64,000 nt of DNA from Trichopria drosophilae (lineage: Eukaryota; Arthropoda; Insecta; Hymenoptera; Diapriidae), in assembly GCA_030407085.1 (NCBI GenBank), contig CM059584.1, positions 60,093,501-60,157,500 on the forward strand, read 5' to 3'. Shown here piece after piece: positions 10,990-21,517 of the stretch (positions are counted from its first letter, which is position 1; every line of letters starts with the position of its first letter). The position numbers and the translations under genes are program-made. The notes beneath the pieces are model-generated. The model made no database searches, had not been told where the DNA came from, and saw only the letters and a list, made by a program, of their open reading frames with translations.

Positions 10990-11440
10990 AATAGATAGAT
11001 GCAATAGTGAGATGCAGAAGAGCAAAGGACTCAGAGAATCTCTCTAATAGACACCTCTTTCGAATTGAACTAGTCTTATTATTTTTATTATGATTTTCTT
11101 TTACCTCCCTTGGCCCTTCGTAATCTACGTGTGCAGTCTGCAGCAGAAAAGTGGCTCCAATATACATCTCCTCCGCTGCAGACTGGACCGGGCCATTTCT
11201 TTTTTATGATTTTTTTTTTACGGAGGGGGGAAATGCATTGGGCACCATAGGGGGTTGAAAATGTTGTTTAACCCCCCGTGTGTCGGACTCCCTCACCTTG
11301 CATGTTGACGGCAAGGTTTACCGACCAAAAACCCTAACCTCCCTTGGCCCTCCATAATCCACGTGTGCAGTCTGCGGCAGAAAAGTGGCTCCGATATCCA
11401 TCTCCTCCACTGCAGACTGCACCGGGTCATTTCTTTTGCA
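10990..11440 (-). pseudogene. LINE fragments and duplicated LINE 3' end (minus strand)
   Basis: The segment 10998-11068 is the reverse complement of LINE RT sequence at about 5806-5877 (TGCAGAAGAGCAAAGGACT against AGTTCTCTGCTCTTCTGCA). Downstream, a block of about 100 bases is present twice in direct orientation, at 11098-11198 and 11338-11436; both copies include GTGCAGTCTGC(A/G)GCAGAA. These look like LINE tail sequence carried twice. The minisatellite cuts the fragment on its left. Confidence 0.6.
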
Positions 11441-12480
11441 ACTGTACCACTCCCTCTACCATTGGGTAATTGGTTACAGGATCTCGTGTGACCTCAGTAG
11501 ACGGAGAAATCCCAGAATGGAATTTGCATGTTCTCGGCAGGCCCGAATGCTTTTCATGTTTTTGAGGAAAGTTGGTCTCATTTCTTCCAGCACTCCAATT
11601 ATCAGCACGACGAGTTTGATTTTGAATCCTCGATACAGCTTGCGCATTTCGAACAAGAGTTCCCGATATTTCATCCGGGAATAGTATATAAGCATTTCAT
11701 GCTGAATTTGTTTGTCTCTGCTGGTGCAGAGAACTCGATGACGAAGATGGATTTGTCATCGAAGTCAACAAGGACTATGTCAGACTTGTTGGCTGATATT
11801 TGCCTGCTCGTCGGGAATGAGTAATTCCAGTATATTGGGCACGACTCATTCCCGACTACGGATTCAATATCAGTGGGGACGTACGGCAAAACTGGGGTTG
11901 CATCAATACCATAACTGCTGCGAAGATGGTAATACAGCACTCGAAGAGCCGCATTGTGACATTCGATGTATGCTGAAACTGCATATATTGGGCATGCTGT
12001 CAAAAGATGCATTAGTATCTCAGCATGACATCTACACAATCTACAAAGGGTACTCTGTACCGCCTGGTGTAAGACGTGCTGGCGATACGCTAAGGTATTG
12101 ATGTCCCCATCCTGGCATGCGAATATAAAGCCCTCGGTCTCGGACTTCTACCCGGCTGATCTTAAGAACGAGAAGGTCATCTTTGCCGACAAGCCAAGTT
12201 CTTGGACATTACGAAAGAATTGTCCATGCAATGGCTTGTCGATAAGCCTTCCCTCCAACATACGGAGTTGTTACATGTAATCCAGCCAGGCTATCGACAG
12301 GTTACGCTTGTACTGGACTGCGTCCTAACAAACACACCTGTCGATAAGCAAGTTGTCCTTGCAGCCGGATACACCCATTTTGCAGCCTCGTTGTTCTACT
12401 ATCCGTTGCCACACCGGTTTCACGGATTTCTCAATACGTTCATTCAAGATGTTAGTGAACAATTTGTATAACGTGTTTGC
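11340..12480 (-). pseudogene. R2/R4-type LINE, internally deleted copy with endonuclease end
   Basis: Second copy of the LINE at 4145, read from 12480 down. 12480-12255 matches the region before the RT motifs (5440-5640 on the plus strand). A large deletion then joins it to the C-terminal region: LEGRLIDKPLHGQFFRNVQE (about 12250-12190), a Cys/His block C-R-C-H-x15-C near 12039-11985, and SDIVLVDFDDKSIFVIEFS (about 11800-11745). The last fits the P/S-D-(X12-14)-E pattern of the restriction-enzyme-like endonuclease of R2/R4 LINEs. The final part is MKYRELLFEMRKLYRGFKI (to about 11474). Frameshifts and one internal stop are present. The RT catalytic core is missing, so it cannot move. Confidence 0.8.
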
Positions 12481-12813
12481 GCACATGAGCTGATCAATAT
12501 TTTTTGTTAGTATTGTGCTGAAAGGGTTTAAGAAAAACTAAAAGAATGCGTAACATTTTATAGTGATCTTTTATCTTTGATATACCAAAAAATGTCATTA
12601 ATTTTTATTCGAATTCGTTACTTGTACATACTACTGAAAAAATCGTAAATCCGTATCTCTACATTTATTTTCTTTGAAATTTTTCTAGTTAACAAATAGC
12701 TCTAATTAGCCCGGATATTGCGGTATGTGTCTCTAGATTTTTTTTTAATGTATGTAGCGATTGTGATGACATTTTCAGTTTGTTTTCCGAGGAATTTTCT
12801 TCTTTTATTTTTG
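12481..12813. other. No recognisable gene
   Basis: AT-rich sequence between two LINE remnants. No reading frame, RNA or repeat partner was recognised. Confidence 0.35.
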
Positions 12814-13330
12814 CTATAATTCGCATTTCAAGAAAGTAGGCGGTCCAGCGATCCCACGTCCCTTCCTCCCACCGGGATTGCCAAACACGGAGTGTTTAAT
12901 CCCTCGCGCTTCTCGCAGCTTCATCTTTCTGAGGGTTGCTCTCTTCTGGTAGACGAACATTCTCTCCCGCATTTGTAGGTCAATGGGGGTAAGCCCAGGA
13001 ACTACCATCACCGCCGACTCAGAAACCATGAGTTAGGAGCACGCGAGTGATTACCACGCTCCGTCGATCTGGCAGCGGTGACGGTCTCAGTGATCGCTCC
13101 CACCGTCCACCTCACTATCCAGAAGCCGTGTTGATCGCCGGCGAGTCCTCCAGTAGCCTCCACCCACGACATCTTTTAGGCGAAGTCGCAGTAGGATCTC
13201 GAAGAGCTTTCCGGCAGCACCGAGTATACAAGGAGGCCTGTATGCCGATGGGGAATCCGCCGACCCTTTACCCTTGCCTATTAGCATAAGTCACGCAGCC
13301 ATCGAGCGGGCAGGAATGGTTCCCGCTGTC
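12814..13330 (-). pseudogene. R1-type LINE remnant
   Basis: On the minus strand, 13287-13160 encodes LIGKGKGSADSPSAYRPPCI followed by LGAAGKLFEILL. This is the N-terminal motif of the RT domain in R1/I-type LINEs (usual form L-I-x-K-x-G-K ... YRP-x-C-L ... G-K-x-x-E). After a deletion, 13029-12940 encodes SAVMVVPGLTPIDLQMRER, the usual segment downstream of the RT in the same clade. The catalytic DD box and everything between are missing. The plus-strand frame at 13047-13289 is its shadow. Confidence 0.7.
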
Positions 13331-13689
13331 AGACACGCGTTCTACATGTTAAGCAAGAGCTCCCAGTAGTGTTAAGATTGTCACTAAGTTAAAACAGAAC
13401 GATATTATTGAAAAGAAAAATTACCCGGTACCACATAAGTTGCGTCCAGCGGTTAGAGTAGCTACACGGAGAGACTCTTTGTATACCATCCGAACTATGA
13501 GGAATATGGCAGCTTGACGATAGCTTTAGTACCGGCGCTGAATGAATTTTCTGACGGGAAACGTACGAATCCTTTCGGGTCGCTGCCAGCCGAAAGATGT
13601 AGGCGGGCGGGAATGGGAATAATAGTACATATGTATACGCGCGAGTTACCGGCGCGCCAACTATCGGACAGCTCCACCCTCTCAACGCT
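13331..13689. other. No recognisable gene between LINE remnant and gypsy pol
   Basis: Sequence of normal complexity. The short frames on both strands (up to 147 codons) overlap each other and show no motif. The last part may be protease-to-RT linker of the gypsy remnant that follows. Confidence 0.35.
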
Positions 13690-14815
13690 CTCGGACAATT
13701 TCGTTCCGCTCCTGATCTCAGAGTCGCTCCGTGTATTGAAGAAATGTTTTCGACGGTCGTTGTTGAAAGAGCAAATAGTCCCTTTTGCAATCCCCTTGGT
13801 GTAGTGGCAAGAAAGGATAGAAATGTTCGCATTTATCTGGACGTGAGATATTTAAACGAAAATGTTATTTCTGATCATGAAATTCCTCCGTGTGTGAGTG
13901 AATTGCTCCAGAAACATCACAGTGCTCAATACTTTTCTAAGGTTGATCTCACCGCAGGTTAGTGGTAGATTGAGTTGGAAATATCTTCTTGGAAATATAC
14001 GGCTTTTTTGTTTGATAACCATATGAAACAATTCTGCTGAGTGATGTTCGGGTTCAAAACCGCGGGAAGCGGATTTATCCATGCATTATACGATGTTCGA
14101 GGGATACTCCAGGAATTGCGATTTATATGGATGACATTCTATTTAGTTTTAGTTCGGTTCATGATCAATTTTCGCTTATGAGAAAAACGTTTAAGAAACT
14201 GATAGATTACAATTTTACTCTGAATTTAGACAAATGCGAATTTTTCAAGAGAAAAATATATTATCTGGGGTTTGTTAGTTTTCTGACAGGGCGATGTTCT
14301 GAATTCAGATAAGTTAAACGCGATTTTAGAGTTTTAATGGGCACGAAGTCAAAAAGATTTGAAAGTTTTATGGGGATCCGCAACTACATTCGGCAGTTCC
14401 GTTGCCAATATGCTGAGTGTATCGACACGTTGCGTATGTTGCTGAAAAAGGGGGCAAAATGGGATTGGTCACTATCATATGAGGAGGCGTTCCATCAATT
14501 AAAAACAAATTTGGTAAATTGCATTAAGTTAAAACATATATCGATCTGACGATGCAACTTCGTTTGCAAACGGACGGCATCGACTAAGGTATTAGTGGTA
14601 TTTTGTATCAAATTATATCAGAAGGAGATCACGTTGTAATTTCAATTGTATATCGATGTTTAGCGAAATGTGAAAAAGCCTATTCGACCACAGAGATGGA
14701 ATTGTTAGCTGTCGTCTATGCTGTAACGAAATTTCCCGTGTTTTTGTATGGAACTCCTTTTGTCGTGTTTAGTGCTGATTTCTTTATTAGCAGAAAATAG
14801 AGATTTAAAAACAGT
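13690..14815 (+). pseudogene. Ty3/gypsy pol remnant (RT and RNase H)
   Basis: Broken reverse transcriptase of gypsy type. ANSPFCNPLGVVARKDRNVR (13770-13830) is the RT start (S-P-W/F-x-S-P-V/L-V-x-V-x-K-K-D-G). FSKVDLTAG (13935-13962) carries the first catalytic Asp of motif A. MDDILFSF (14128-14152) is the Y/M-D-D catalytic box. RNase H traces follow: KWDWSLSYEEAFHQLKTNL (14456-14515) and AYSTTEMELLAVVYAVTKF (14670-14726). Stops and frameshifts occur throughout. Similarity ends near 14815, just left of the inverted Penelope fragment, so the Penelope-like element probably inserted here. No LTRs were found. Confidence 0.8.
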
Positions 14816-14891
14816 TCTGAGGGAATTGGCGTCATGCCAAGGGGCGGAGCCAGGAGTTAAGAAAATAAGAGATTCGTTAGGTGATCTGTAT

Positions 14892-14955
14892 ACATCGTCA
14901 AGCGGTCAATTGAAAGAAAATAAAAGAAGAGAATCTATTGTTGTGATACGTCTCG
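14892..14955 (-). repeat. Inverted fragment of the Penelope pseudo-LTR
   Basis: CGTCAAGCGGTCAATTGAAA and the next 44 bases, up to CGTCTCGGT, are the exact reverse complement of 15221-15286 in the left direct repeat and of 18549-18613 in the right one. Such inverted partial copies at one end are a known product of Penelope-like integration. Confidence 0.85.
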
Positions 14956-14971
14956 GTTCGAGGGGTACTAC

Positions 14972-15363
14972 TTTTTACCCAGTTTGCCACATCGTGCTAC
15001 AACAATGAGAAACATAGCCACAAAAGAAAATTTTTTTAAATACTAAATTTACCTAAAACAACGATAATGTTTATTTAAGTAAGTAAATTATATAGTCCTC
15101 ATTGTATTAGTATTATTATTAAGGGGAAAAAAAATTTTTTTTTTAGTTTTATAGTAATGTATATTTTTCAGTGTCATTTTTTATTAAATAAATGAAGACT
15201 TACGAGGGTGTCGCATCAGAACACCGAGACGTATCACAACAATAGATTCTCTTCTTTTATTTTCTTTCAATTGACCGCTTGACGATTATATAAGGTATCT
15301 TCGTGATCATTTTTGAATTTTTGAATTTCGTACCGGTCGACCAAGAAATTTTGCAAAGTTTAA
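14972..15363 (+). repeat. Penelope pseudo-LTR, left copy
   Basis: Direct repeat beginning near TTTTACCCAGTTTGCCACAT and ending near GAAATTTTGCAAAGTTT. It is matched by 18299-18691 with few differences (for example GTTTGCC against GTTTTCC and GAAGACTT against GATGACTT). It contains A- and T-runs and an inverted pair GGTGT...ACACC around 15211-15226. It would carry the promoter and RNA processing signals of the element. Confidence 0.85.
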
Positions 15364-15658
15364 TCATTACAAGGATTTATACAAGATGTACAGCTTCCGA
15401 CATTGGATTCTTTCCACGTATGGAAAAAACGTACTTGCTAGTATTGACAGTTGGTCCAAACTTTCGGCGTTTGAAGCAAAAATCTTAAATCAGAGGACAT
15501 TTTGAATAAGATGCCGAAGGTCTCGACTACTTCCGAACCATCTCTACAACAGCAACATTTGTTTAGGACGCAATTTTTCTCAACAAAGAATTTACCAACA
15601 GTTTCTGGATTACAGTTTAAAAGCAAAATTTTAAATTTAAAATTTTGAAATTGCAGAC

Positions 15659-17887
15659 GTGGAGTTACAAATTATGGACATAAAAAATAAAAAGTGTAAA
15701 ATCTTAAAAGATATTTCGAAAACAATACCGGTGCATATACTACATAATTTTTTATATTTCGAACATAAGAAATTTCAAAGAATTTTAAAAGACAAGAAAA
15801 ATTATTTTTTTAAAAAGTATAATTGGATAAAGTACAATAGACAGAGAAAGGAATTTAAAAAAATTAAGATACAACAAGAATGGTTTAGAAACTTAACAGG
15901 AGAACATATACCACAAGAAATTATAAACATCTTCGCGCTGGGACCAAAACATGCATTCCCTCTTGACAACAACAAAGATCTACCGTTACCCAATATTATA
16001 TCTTCTATTGAATATGGACTATGTAAATTAAAATCGAACCTTTTACCGGAGAATACTTTACTTGAAGAAGTAAAAAACGAAATTAGAGACACATGTGTTA
16101 ATACCATTCATAACTTTAAAGAAAATAGCAACAAATTTCAAAATACAAAACATTTTAACGATATAACTTACTATAAAGATTCCAGTATGAAATTGAAAAC
16201 TTTTATGAAAAATAACCAGAATATATTTTTTACCTTTGCGGATAAAGGCAACTGTACAGTCGCGATGAACAAATCAGACTCTATAAAAAACATGTTATTT
16301 CTATTGAGTGATGAAAACACCTATAAAAAATCATCGTATACATACGTACATACTTTAACAGAAAAAGTTAATAAGACCATTAAAAATTGGGTATCAAAAG
16401 AATACATCACGCCTCGACAACAAAAATATCTACATGTAAACAGAGCGGTAATTTCACGTGCTTATGGGTTGCCAAAAATTCATAAAGAAAATTGTCCATT
16501 ACGGATAATTATTTCTACTATAGATTCACCAACGTATAAATTATCAAAATTTTTAGCGAATATTTTACACAATATCAACAACTCTTCAAAACATAATATT
16601 AAAGATTCATGGGAATTAAAAAATAAAATAATATCAAAAGTTATACCTGAAAACTATAAGCTTGTTTCGTTAGACGTTGTCTCAATGTTTACAAATATTT
16701 CATTTAAATTAATTGTACAAATGATTATTAAAAATTGGCGTAAAATATCTATACACACAAAAATCACAAAATCAGAATTTATTGATGCAATTAAAATATG
16801 CTACGACTCTACATTTTTTCAATTTCAAAACACTACATTTCATCAAACGTTCGGTCTACCTATGGGGTCGCCACTTTCTCCAATATTAGCAAACTTAGTT
16901 CTTGAATTTTTACAAGATATCATTCTGCCAAAACTATCATTCAGAACAATTTTCTTTTTCAGATATGTGGATGACATATTAACATGCATTCCTAATGAGG
17001 AAGAAAAAACAATTTTGAATGCTTTTAACTCGTTCACCAAATATGAAAATAGATTAAAACTCACGCTTGAATCGGAAATAAATAACTCCATAAACTTTTT
17101 AGATATAACTATTATAAAAAAATCTGATGGCAAATTAATGACTAACTGGTATCACAAGCCCACTTGGTCTGGTAGATACCTACATTACCATTCCTATCAT
17201 CCTATGAGCTACAAAATAGGTACTATTTTTGGTTTAATAGATAGAGCCATTAAATTGTCGGATGTTCCTTTTAGAAAAGAAAACTTAAAATTAGTAACTA
17301 GTATTTTAATAAAAAATGGTTACCCGGATATGCTTATTAAACAACTTATAAGAAAAAGAGTACATTACATTTACAATAGTTTATCTAGTAAAAAGTCAAA
17401 CTACGATAATATCATTGCTACCTTCGGTTTACCTTATATCCAAGGTTTAACGAATAATTTAAAAAAAGTTTTTGTCAAACATAACATCAGAACGATTAGT
17501 ATTCCTATACACAAAAATATAGGCAACATCAAACCGTTTAAAGACAAACTTCCTTTACTACAACAAAGTTGTGTGGTATATAAAATACCATGCCACCACT
17601 GTAATAAAGTTTATATTGGAGAAACAGGTAGATTACTACAAAAAAGAGTTTATGAACACAAGAAAAATATTGAACTAGATGAATCACGACATACAGGTCT
17701 AACAAAACATAGAGTTGAAACAGGTCATGCTTTTGATTTCAATAAAATTAGCATTTTAGCTAAAGAAACAAATATTAGAAAAAGACTAGAATTGGAGAAC
17801 TTTTATATTAGACAGCATAAAACCGCTGTAAATATTCGTTTTGAGATTTCGAGATTACCCTCTAATTATTTCAATTTAATAAAATAA
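15659..17887 (+). CDS. Penelope-like reverse transcriptase with GIY-YIG endonuclease
   Basis: An open 742-codon frame; the first in-frame ATG is at 15674, five codons in, and the frame itself is open back to about 15506. The N-terminal ~270 residues are Lys/Asn rich. RT motifs follow: RAYGLPKIHK (about 266-275), SLDVVSMFTNI with the first catalytic Asp near residue 339, FGLPMGSPLSPILANLVLEF (about 398-417) and FRYVDDIL with the catalytic pair at about 438-439. The C-terminal ~110 residues contain C-x6-C-x2-C and KVYIGETGRLLQKRVYEHKK, the YIG half of a GIY-YIG nuclease with its following Arg, and a Glu in LELENFYIRQHK. In the family the RT copies RNA primed at a DNA end and the nuclease nicks the target. 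No stop or frameshift is seen. The sequence TTTTGAAATTGCAG/A just upstream resembles a 3' splice site. Confidence 0.92.
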   Translation: MELQIMDIKNKKCKILKDISKTIPVHILHNFLYFEHKKFQRILKDKKNYFFKKYNWIKYNRQRKEFKKIKIQQEWFRNLTGEHIPQEIINIFALGPKHAFPLDNNKDLPLPNIISSIEYGLCKLKSNLLPENTLLEEVKNEIRDTCVNTIHNFKENSNKFQNTKHFNDITYYKDSSMKLKTFMKNNQNIFFTFADKGNCTVAMNKSDSIKNMLFLLSDENTYKKSSYTYVHTLTEKVNKTIKNWVSKEYITPRQQKYLHVNRAVISRAYGLPKIHKENCPLRIIISTIDSPTYKLSKFLANILHNINNSSKHNIKDSWELKNKIISKVIPENYKLVSLDVVSMFTNISFKLIVQMIIKNWRKISIHTKITKSEFIDAIKICYDSTFFQFQNTTFHQTFGLPMGSPLSPILANLVLEFLQDIILPKLSFRTIFFFRYVDDILTCIPNEEEKTILNAFNSFTKYENRLKLTLESEINNSINFLDITIIKKSDGKLMTNWYHKPTWSGRYLHYHSYHPMSYKIGTIFGLIDRAIKLSDVPFRKENLKLVTSILIKNGYPDMLIKQLIRKRVHYIYNSLSSKKSNYDNIIATFGLPYIQGLTNNLKKVFVKHNIRTISIPIHKNIGNIKPFKDKLPLLQQSCVVYKIPCHHCNKVYIGETGRLLQKRVYEHKKNIELDESRHTGLTKHRVETGHAFDFNKISILAKETNIRKRLELENFYIRQHKTAVNIRFEISRLPSNYFNLIK

Positions 17888-18298
17888 TGGAGGAATTGTT
17901 CGGGAATTTTCAGGCGATTATTTCAGATAAAGTCTCAAGTTTATTGGTAATATACACAGTTCTAGATAATCCTAATATTTTGGTCGTATGCTATACTTTC
18001 GAATTTTAACGTATAACATTATAAGAAATAAATAACAACCTTCAATCACGAACAAATTACGAGTGGTGTAAATTATAATGTGTAGGTGAATATATGTGCT
18101 CGTTAGTTCAAACCAATGCTTAGCTTAAACAGTTAGTCTGCAGTACAATATCATCGTACATAATCGTGTCACTGTTGATGTAATATTTTTAATTATTAAT
18201 GTGAAGGTAAATTAAGTATTTTTAACACATAATTTTGAAAAGTCACTCCAATGTTGTTACAATAGTTTCAGTGCATTTATAGTGTTTTTTGTGTTTTC
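17888..18298 (+). other. Penelope-like element 3' untranslated region
   Basis: About 410 bases of AT-rich sequence between the stop of the RT frame and the right pseudo-LTR. No frame or structural RNA was recognised. Confidence 0.5.
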
Positions 18299-18691
18299 TT
18301 TTTACCCAGTTTTCCACATCGTGCTACAACAATGAGAAACATAGCCACAAAAGAAAATTTTTTTAAATACTAAATTTACCTAAAACAACGATAATGTTTA
18401 TTTAAGTAAGTAAATTATATAGTCCTCATTGTATTAGTATTATTATTAAGGAAAAAAAAAATTTTTTTTTTGTTAGTTTTATAGTAATGTATATTTTTCA
18501 GTGTCATCTTTTATTAAATAAATGATGACTTACGAGGGTGTCGCATCAGAACACCGAGACGTATCACAACAATAGATTCTCTTCTTTTATTTTCTTTCAA
18601 TTGACCGCTTGACGATTATATAAGGTATCTTCGTGATAATTTTTGAATTTTTGAATTTCGTACCGGTCGACCAAGAAATTTTGCAAAGTTT
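18299..18691 (+). repeat. Penelope pseudo-LTR, right copy
   Basis: Direct repeat of 14972-15363, from TTTTACCCAGTTTTCCACAT to GAAATTTTGCAAAGTTT. It differs by a handful of substitutions and small changes in T-runs. The right boundary of the element is here or within a few bases. Confidence 0.85.
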
Positions 18692-19553
18692 GATCTGTAT
18701 ACATGTGTATACACATGTACAGGACAAACGATATTCATACATGTAGCGGGGAAGGCCGAAGTTGGCCGAGTTCGCCAAGAGCATCCCGAAAATCGGTGCT
18801 ATAGCATATACATATACAGGGTGTCCCATTTTAAATAACGGATTAGAATATCTCGGATGGTAAGCATTTTGGAGGAAATTTGTTTAAACAAAAGTTGAAG
18901 GGTACAGACAGGGCTAACTTATGGTGACCTTGACATTGACCTTGACGATGGCCTTCAAGGTCGTTTCAATATCAAGTCAATTTTTTCAAATGGAACCCTT
19001 TATTTTTTAACCCGGAAATGGAAAGAGCGGAAGATTTTACGTCATAATGTGACCTTGACCTTCGCCGCTACCTTGAAGGTCATTTTAATATCAAGATTTT
19101 TTTAATGGAAGCACTCATTTTTTACTATGGAAATGGAAACAGAAGACAACTTCACGCCCGCATGTGACGTTGACATTGACCTTGACCTCAACCTTCAAGA
19201 CCATTTGAAGGTCAAGTCGTTTTTTTTAACGGAACCCCTTATTTCTATCCCGGAAGTGGAAAGCGTGGACCTTAATAGAAATGATCGATCCGTCATCCAT
19301 CCAGATGGGGAAAGATGGTGAAAACACACAGCCAGTTAATCGGTCCTCCTTGTATTTTCGCTGTGCCTCGCTTGTCTGTGCCACTTTAAGGCACACGCTC
19401 CATGGCGTGGTGCTATAGTTTTTTTCGGTTTGTATCCGTTAGTTTGGACCTCCCTGCTGGCCAGCATTCAGGATGGTTGAACCTTAGCTGATGGAGCCCG
19501 AGCAGATCGTAAGCCACAACACCCCCACTACGAGAAGGTGGACACGTGGAGGC

Positions 19554-19680
19554 ACCCAGCCAATCAAGGCAAGGTCGTAAGAATCCCAGCCACTTAAGGC
19601 AAGGTACGCGATGACCCAGCCAGTCAAGGCAAGATCGAGAATGACCCAGCCCATCAAGGCAAGGTCGTAAGAATCCCAAC
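19554..19680. repeat. 30-bp tandem repeat, four copies
   Basis: Units starting CCCAGCCA at 19554, 19584, 19614 and 19644, with an exact 30-base period. Consensus parts are CCCAGCCAxTCAAGGCAAGG and TCGTAAGAAT. It lies inside the foldback MITE, left of the GATC array. The frames across it are periodic artefacts. Confidence 0.85.
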
Positions 19681-19682
19681 CT

Positions 19683-20100
19683 TTTTTTTATCTTTCACGA
19701 TCTTTTTCGATCTTTTTCGATCTTTTTCGATCTTTTACGATCTTTTACGATCTTTTACGATCTTTCACGATCTTTTACGATCTTTTACGATCTTCCTCGA
19801 TTTTTTCCGATCTGTTTGGATCTTTTACGATCTTCCTCGATCTATTACGATCTTCCTCGTTTTTTTCGATCTTCCTCGATCTTTTTCGATCTTTGTCGAA
19901 CTTTTCGATCTTTTCCAATCTTTTTCGATCTTTTACGATCTTGTACGATCTATTTCGAACTTTTTCGATCTTTCACGATCTTTTTCGATCTTGGTCGATA
20001 TTTTTCAATCATATCGATCATATTCGATCACATCGATAATTTTCTCTCATTTTCGACCCTTTTCGATCTTCTTCGATCTTTCTCGATCTTATTCGATCAT
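19683..20100. repeat. GATC-rich 10-11 bp tandem array
   Basis: About 40 units of GATCTTTTTC / GATCTTTTAC type, with CTTCCTC and CACATC variants increasing to the right. The plus-strand 107-codon frame (Leu/Phe/Asp/Arg/Ser periodic) is a by-product. The array forms the loop of the foldback element. Confidence 0.9.
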
Positions 20101-20656
20101 TTTGACCATTTCCGTGGTAAAGGTGAGGGGTTCCATTAAAGGAATCGACTTGATATTAAAATGACCTTGACAGTAGCTGTGAAAGTCAAGTCTAGGTCAA
20201 GGTCATATACGAACGTAAAATCTTCCGCGCTGTCTTCCAGGGTAAAAAATAACGGGTTCCGTTAAAAAAAACGACTTGACCTTTAAATGATCTTGAAGGT
20301 TGAGGTCAAGGTCAATGTCAACATCACATGCGGGCGTGAAGTTGTCCTCTGTTTCCATTTCCATAGCAAAAAATGAGTCCTTCCATTAAAAAAATCGACT
20401 TAATATTAAATGATGACTTGATATCAAAATGACCTTCAAGGTAGCGGCGAAGGTCAAGGTCAAGGTCACATTATGACGTAAAATCTTCCGCTCTTTCCAT
20501 TTCCGGGATAAAAATTGAAGGCCATCGTCAAGGTCAATGTCAAGGTCACCATAAGTTAGCCCTGTCTGTACCCTTCAACTTTTGTTTAAACAAATTTCCT
20601 CCAAAATGCTTACCATCCGAGATATTCTAATCCGTTATTTAAAATGGGACATCCTG

Positions 20657-21517
20657 TATATATATATACATATGCATTTATAGCGATCGTCCGATAGTTT
20701 CGACGGCGAAGCTCATTTTCTTTCTTGCGATAGAATTTCTTCCGGCTATCCGACGGATTCGGACTAGGTAACTCGTGCGTCTTCTTCGGAAAATCGTTTC
20801 TACATGAAGTTATCGCATAGAATAGATGGCTAAAACTTTTTTCGCAAATATGTAACATTAGTATATGTATAGTTATATTTTAATTTTCAGCTAAGGTTTT
20901 ATTTCTTTTCTTCATCATTTTCGATTTAAAAACATACAGAGTGGTACAAATGTCCAAATTGTAATTTTTTATCAGTTCATAATTTTCCATTTTTTACCAC
21001 TTTTTTCAAATCCACGTGAGAAGTTTAAAATTTGTTATGGGCTTTATCAACAAAAAACTGTAATTTTTCTAAATATTTATCGACAGTTGACAATGCAAAA
21101 CCATGTAAATCCACATTATTACGAAAAAGTCTAGAATTTCTGTATATTCTTTACCAATAAATTGTTATAAACAATTATTTTTTATAAACAAAAAAAAACG
21201 GGTATTTTATTTTTGACATATCGTACTTCCAATGGTTAGCATCCAATTTTTCCCGTTAAATCGATGGGCGCAGCCAGATTTCCCCTAAAACCACTTTTGA
21301 CAAAATTGTTGATAACAAATTGTTATAAATAAGTGGTTTTTAAAAACCAAAATACAGGGATCTTTAATTTTTGGCATACATCTCATTTTCGATAGTTAGT
21401 TTGGCGCTATCTGTGCTGTGGTAGGCATGGGCTTTAATTAACACTTTCTAATGTAATTATTATTGATTTTAAATGGAAATTATTGATTTAGAGAATATAT
21501 TCTATAACACCATAAAT
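20657..21517. other. No recognisable gene
   Basis: AT-rich spacer between two transposons. A piece at 21190-21340 is a diverged dispersed repeat shared with about 2920-3030. The first ~160 bases after the MITE end are of normal complexity, without a recognised frame. Confidence 0.4.

Larger units (their letters stand above)
14892..18693 (+). mobile_element. Penelope-like element, structurally complete
   Basis: From left to right: an inverted fragment of the element's own end (14892-14955), a long terminal direct repeat (about 14972-15363), a coding region (15659-17887), an AT-rich 3' region, and a second direct repeat (about 18299-18691). The tandem-like 'pseudo-LTR' arrangement with a short inverted piece at one end is characteristic of Penelope-like elements, as is an RT joined to a GIY-YIG endonuclease. 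The two direct repeats differ at only a few positions over about 390 bases, and the coding frame is open. This is therefore a young copy, possibly mobile or recently so. Confidence 0.85.
18817..20656. mobile_element. Foldback MITE of mariner type with long arms
   Basis: Ends CAGGGTGTCCCATTTTAAAT (18817) and the inverted ATTTAAAATGGGACATCCTG (to 20656), each flanked by TA, as expected for a Tc1/mariner target. The arms pair for about 300-400 bases: the left GGTAAGCATTTTGGAGGAAA matches the right TTTCCTCCAAAATGCTTACC. The arms are dominated by TGACCTTGA/TCAAGGTCA motifs. The centre holds a 30-bp tandem repeat and a GATC-rich array (separate entries). There is no transposase, so it is a non-autonomous element. 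Confidence 0.85.

Noticed and set aside
10355..11167. Long Gly- or Pro-rich frames over the C-rich array
   Set aside because: All six frames stay open because of the 16-base period of C15A; it is a minisatellite, not a gene.
15200..15290. Hammerhead-ribozyme-like CTGATG hairpin in the Penelope pseudo-LTR
   Set aside because: Penelope-like elements can carry hammerheads. Here the minus strand has CTGATG in a small GGTGT...ACACC hairpin, but there is no GAAA partner or cleavage-site arrangement that completes the core.
19816..20139. 107-codon Leu/Phe/Asp frame
   Set aside because: It is a periodic translation of the GATC tandem array.
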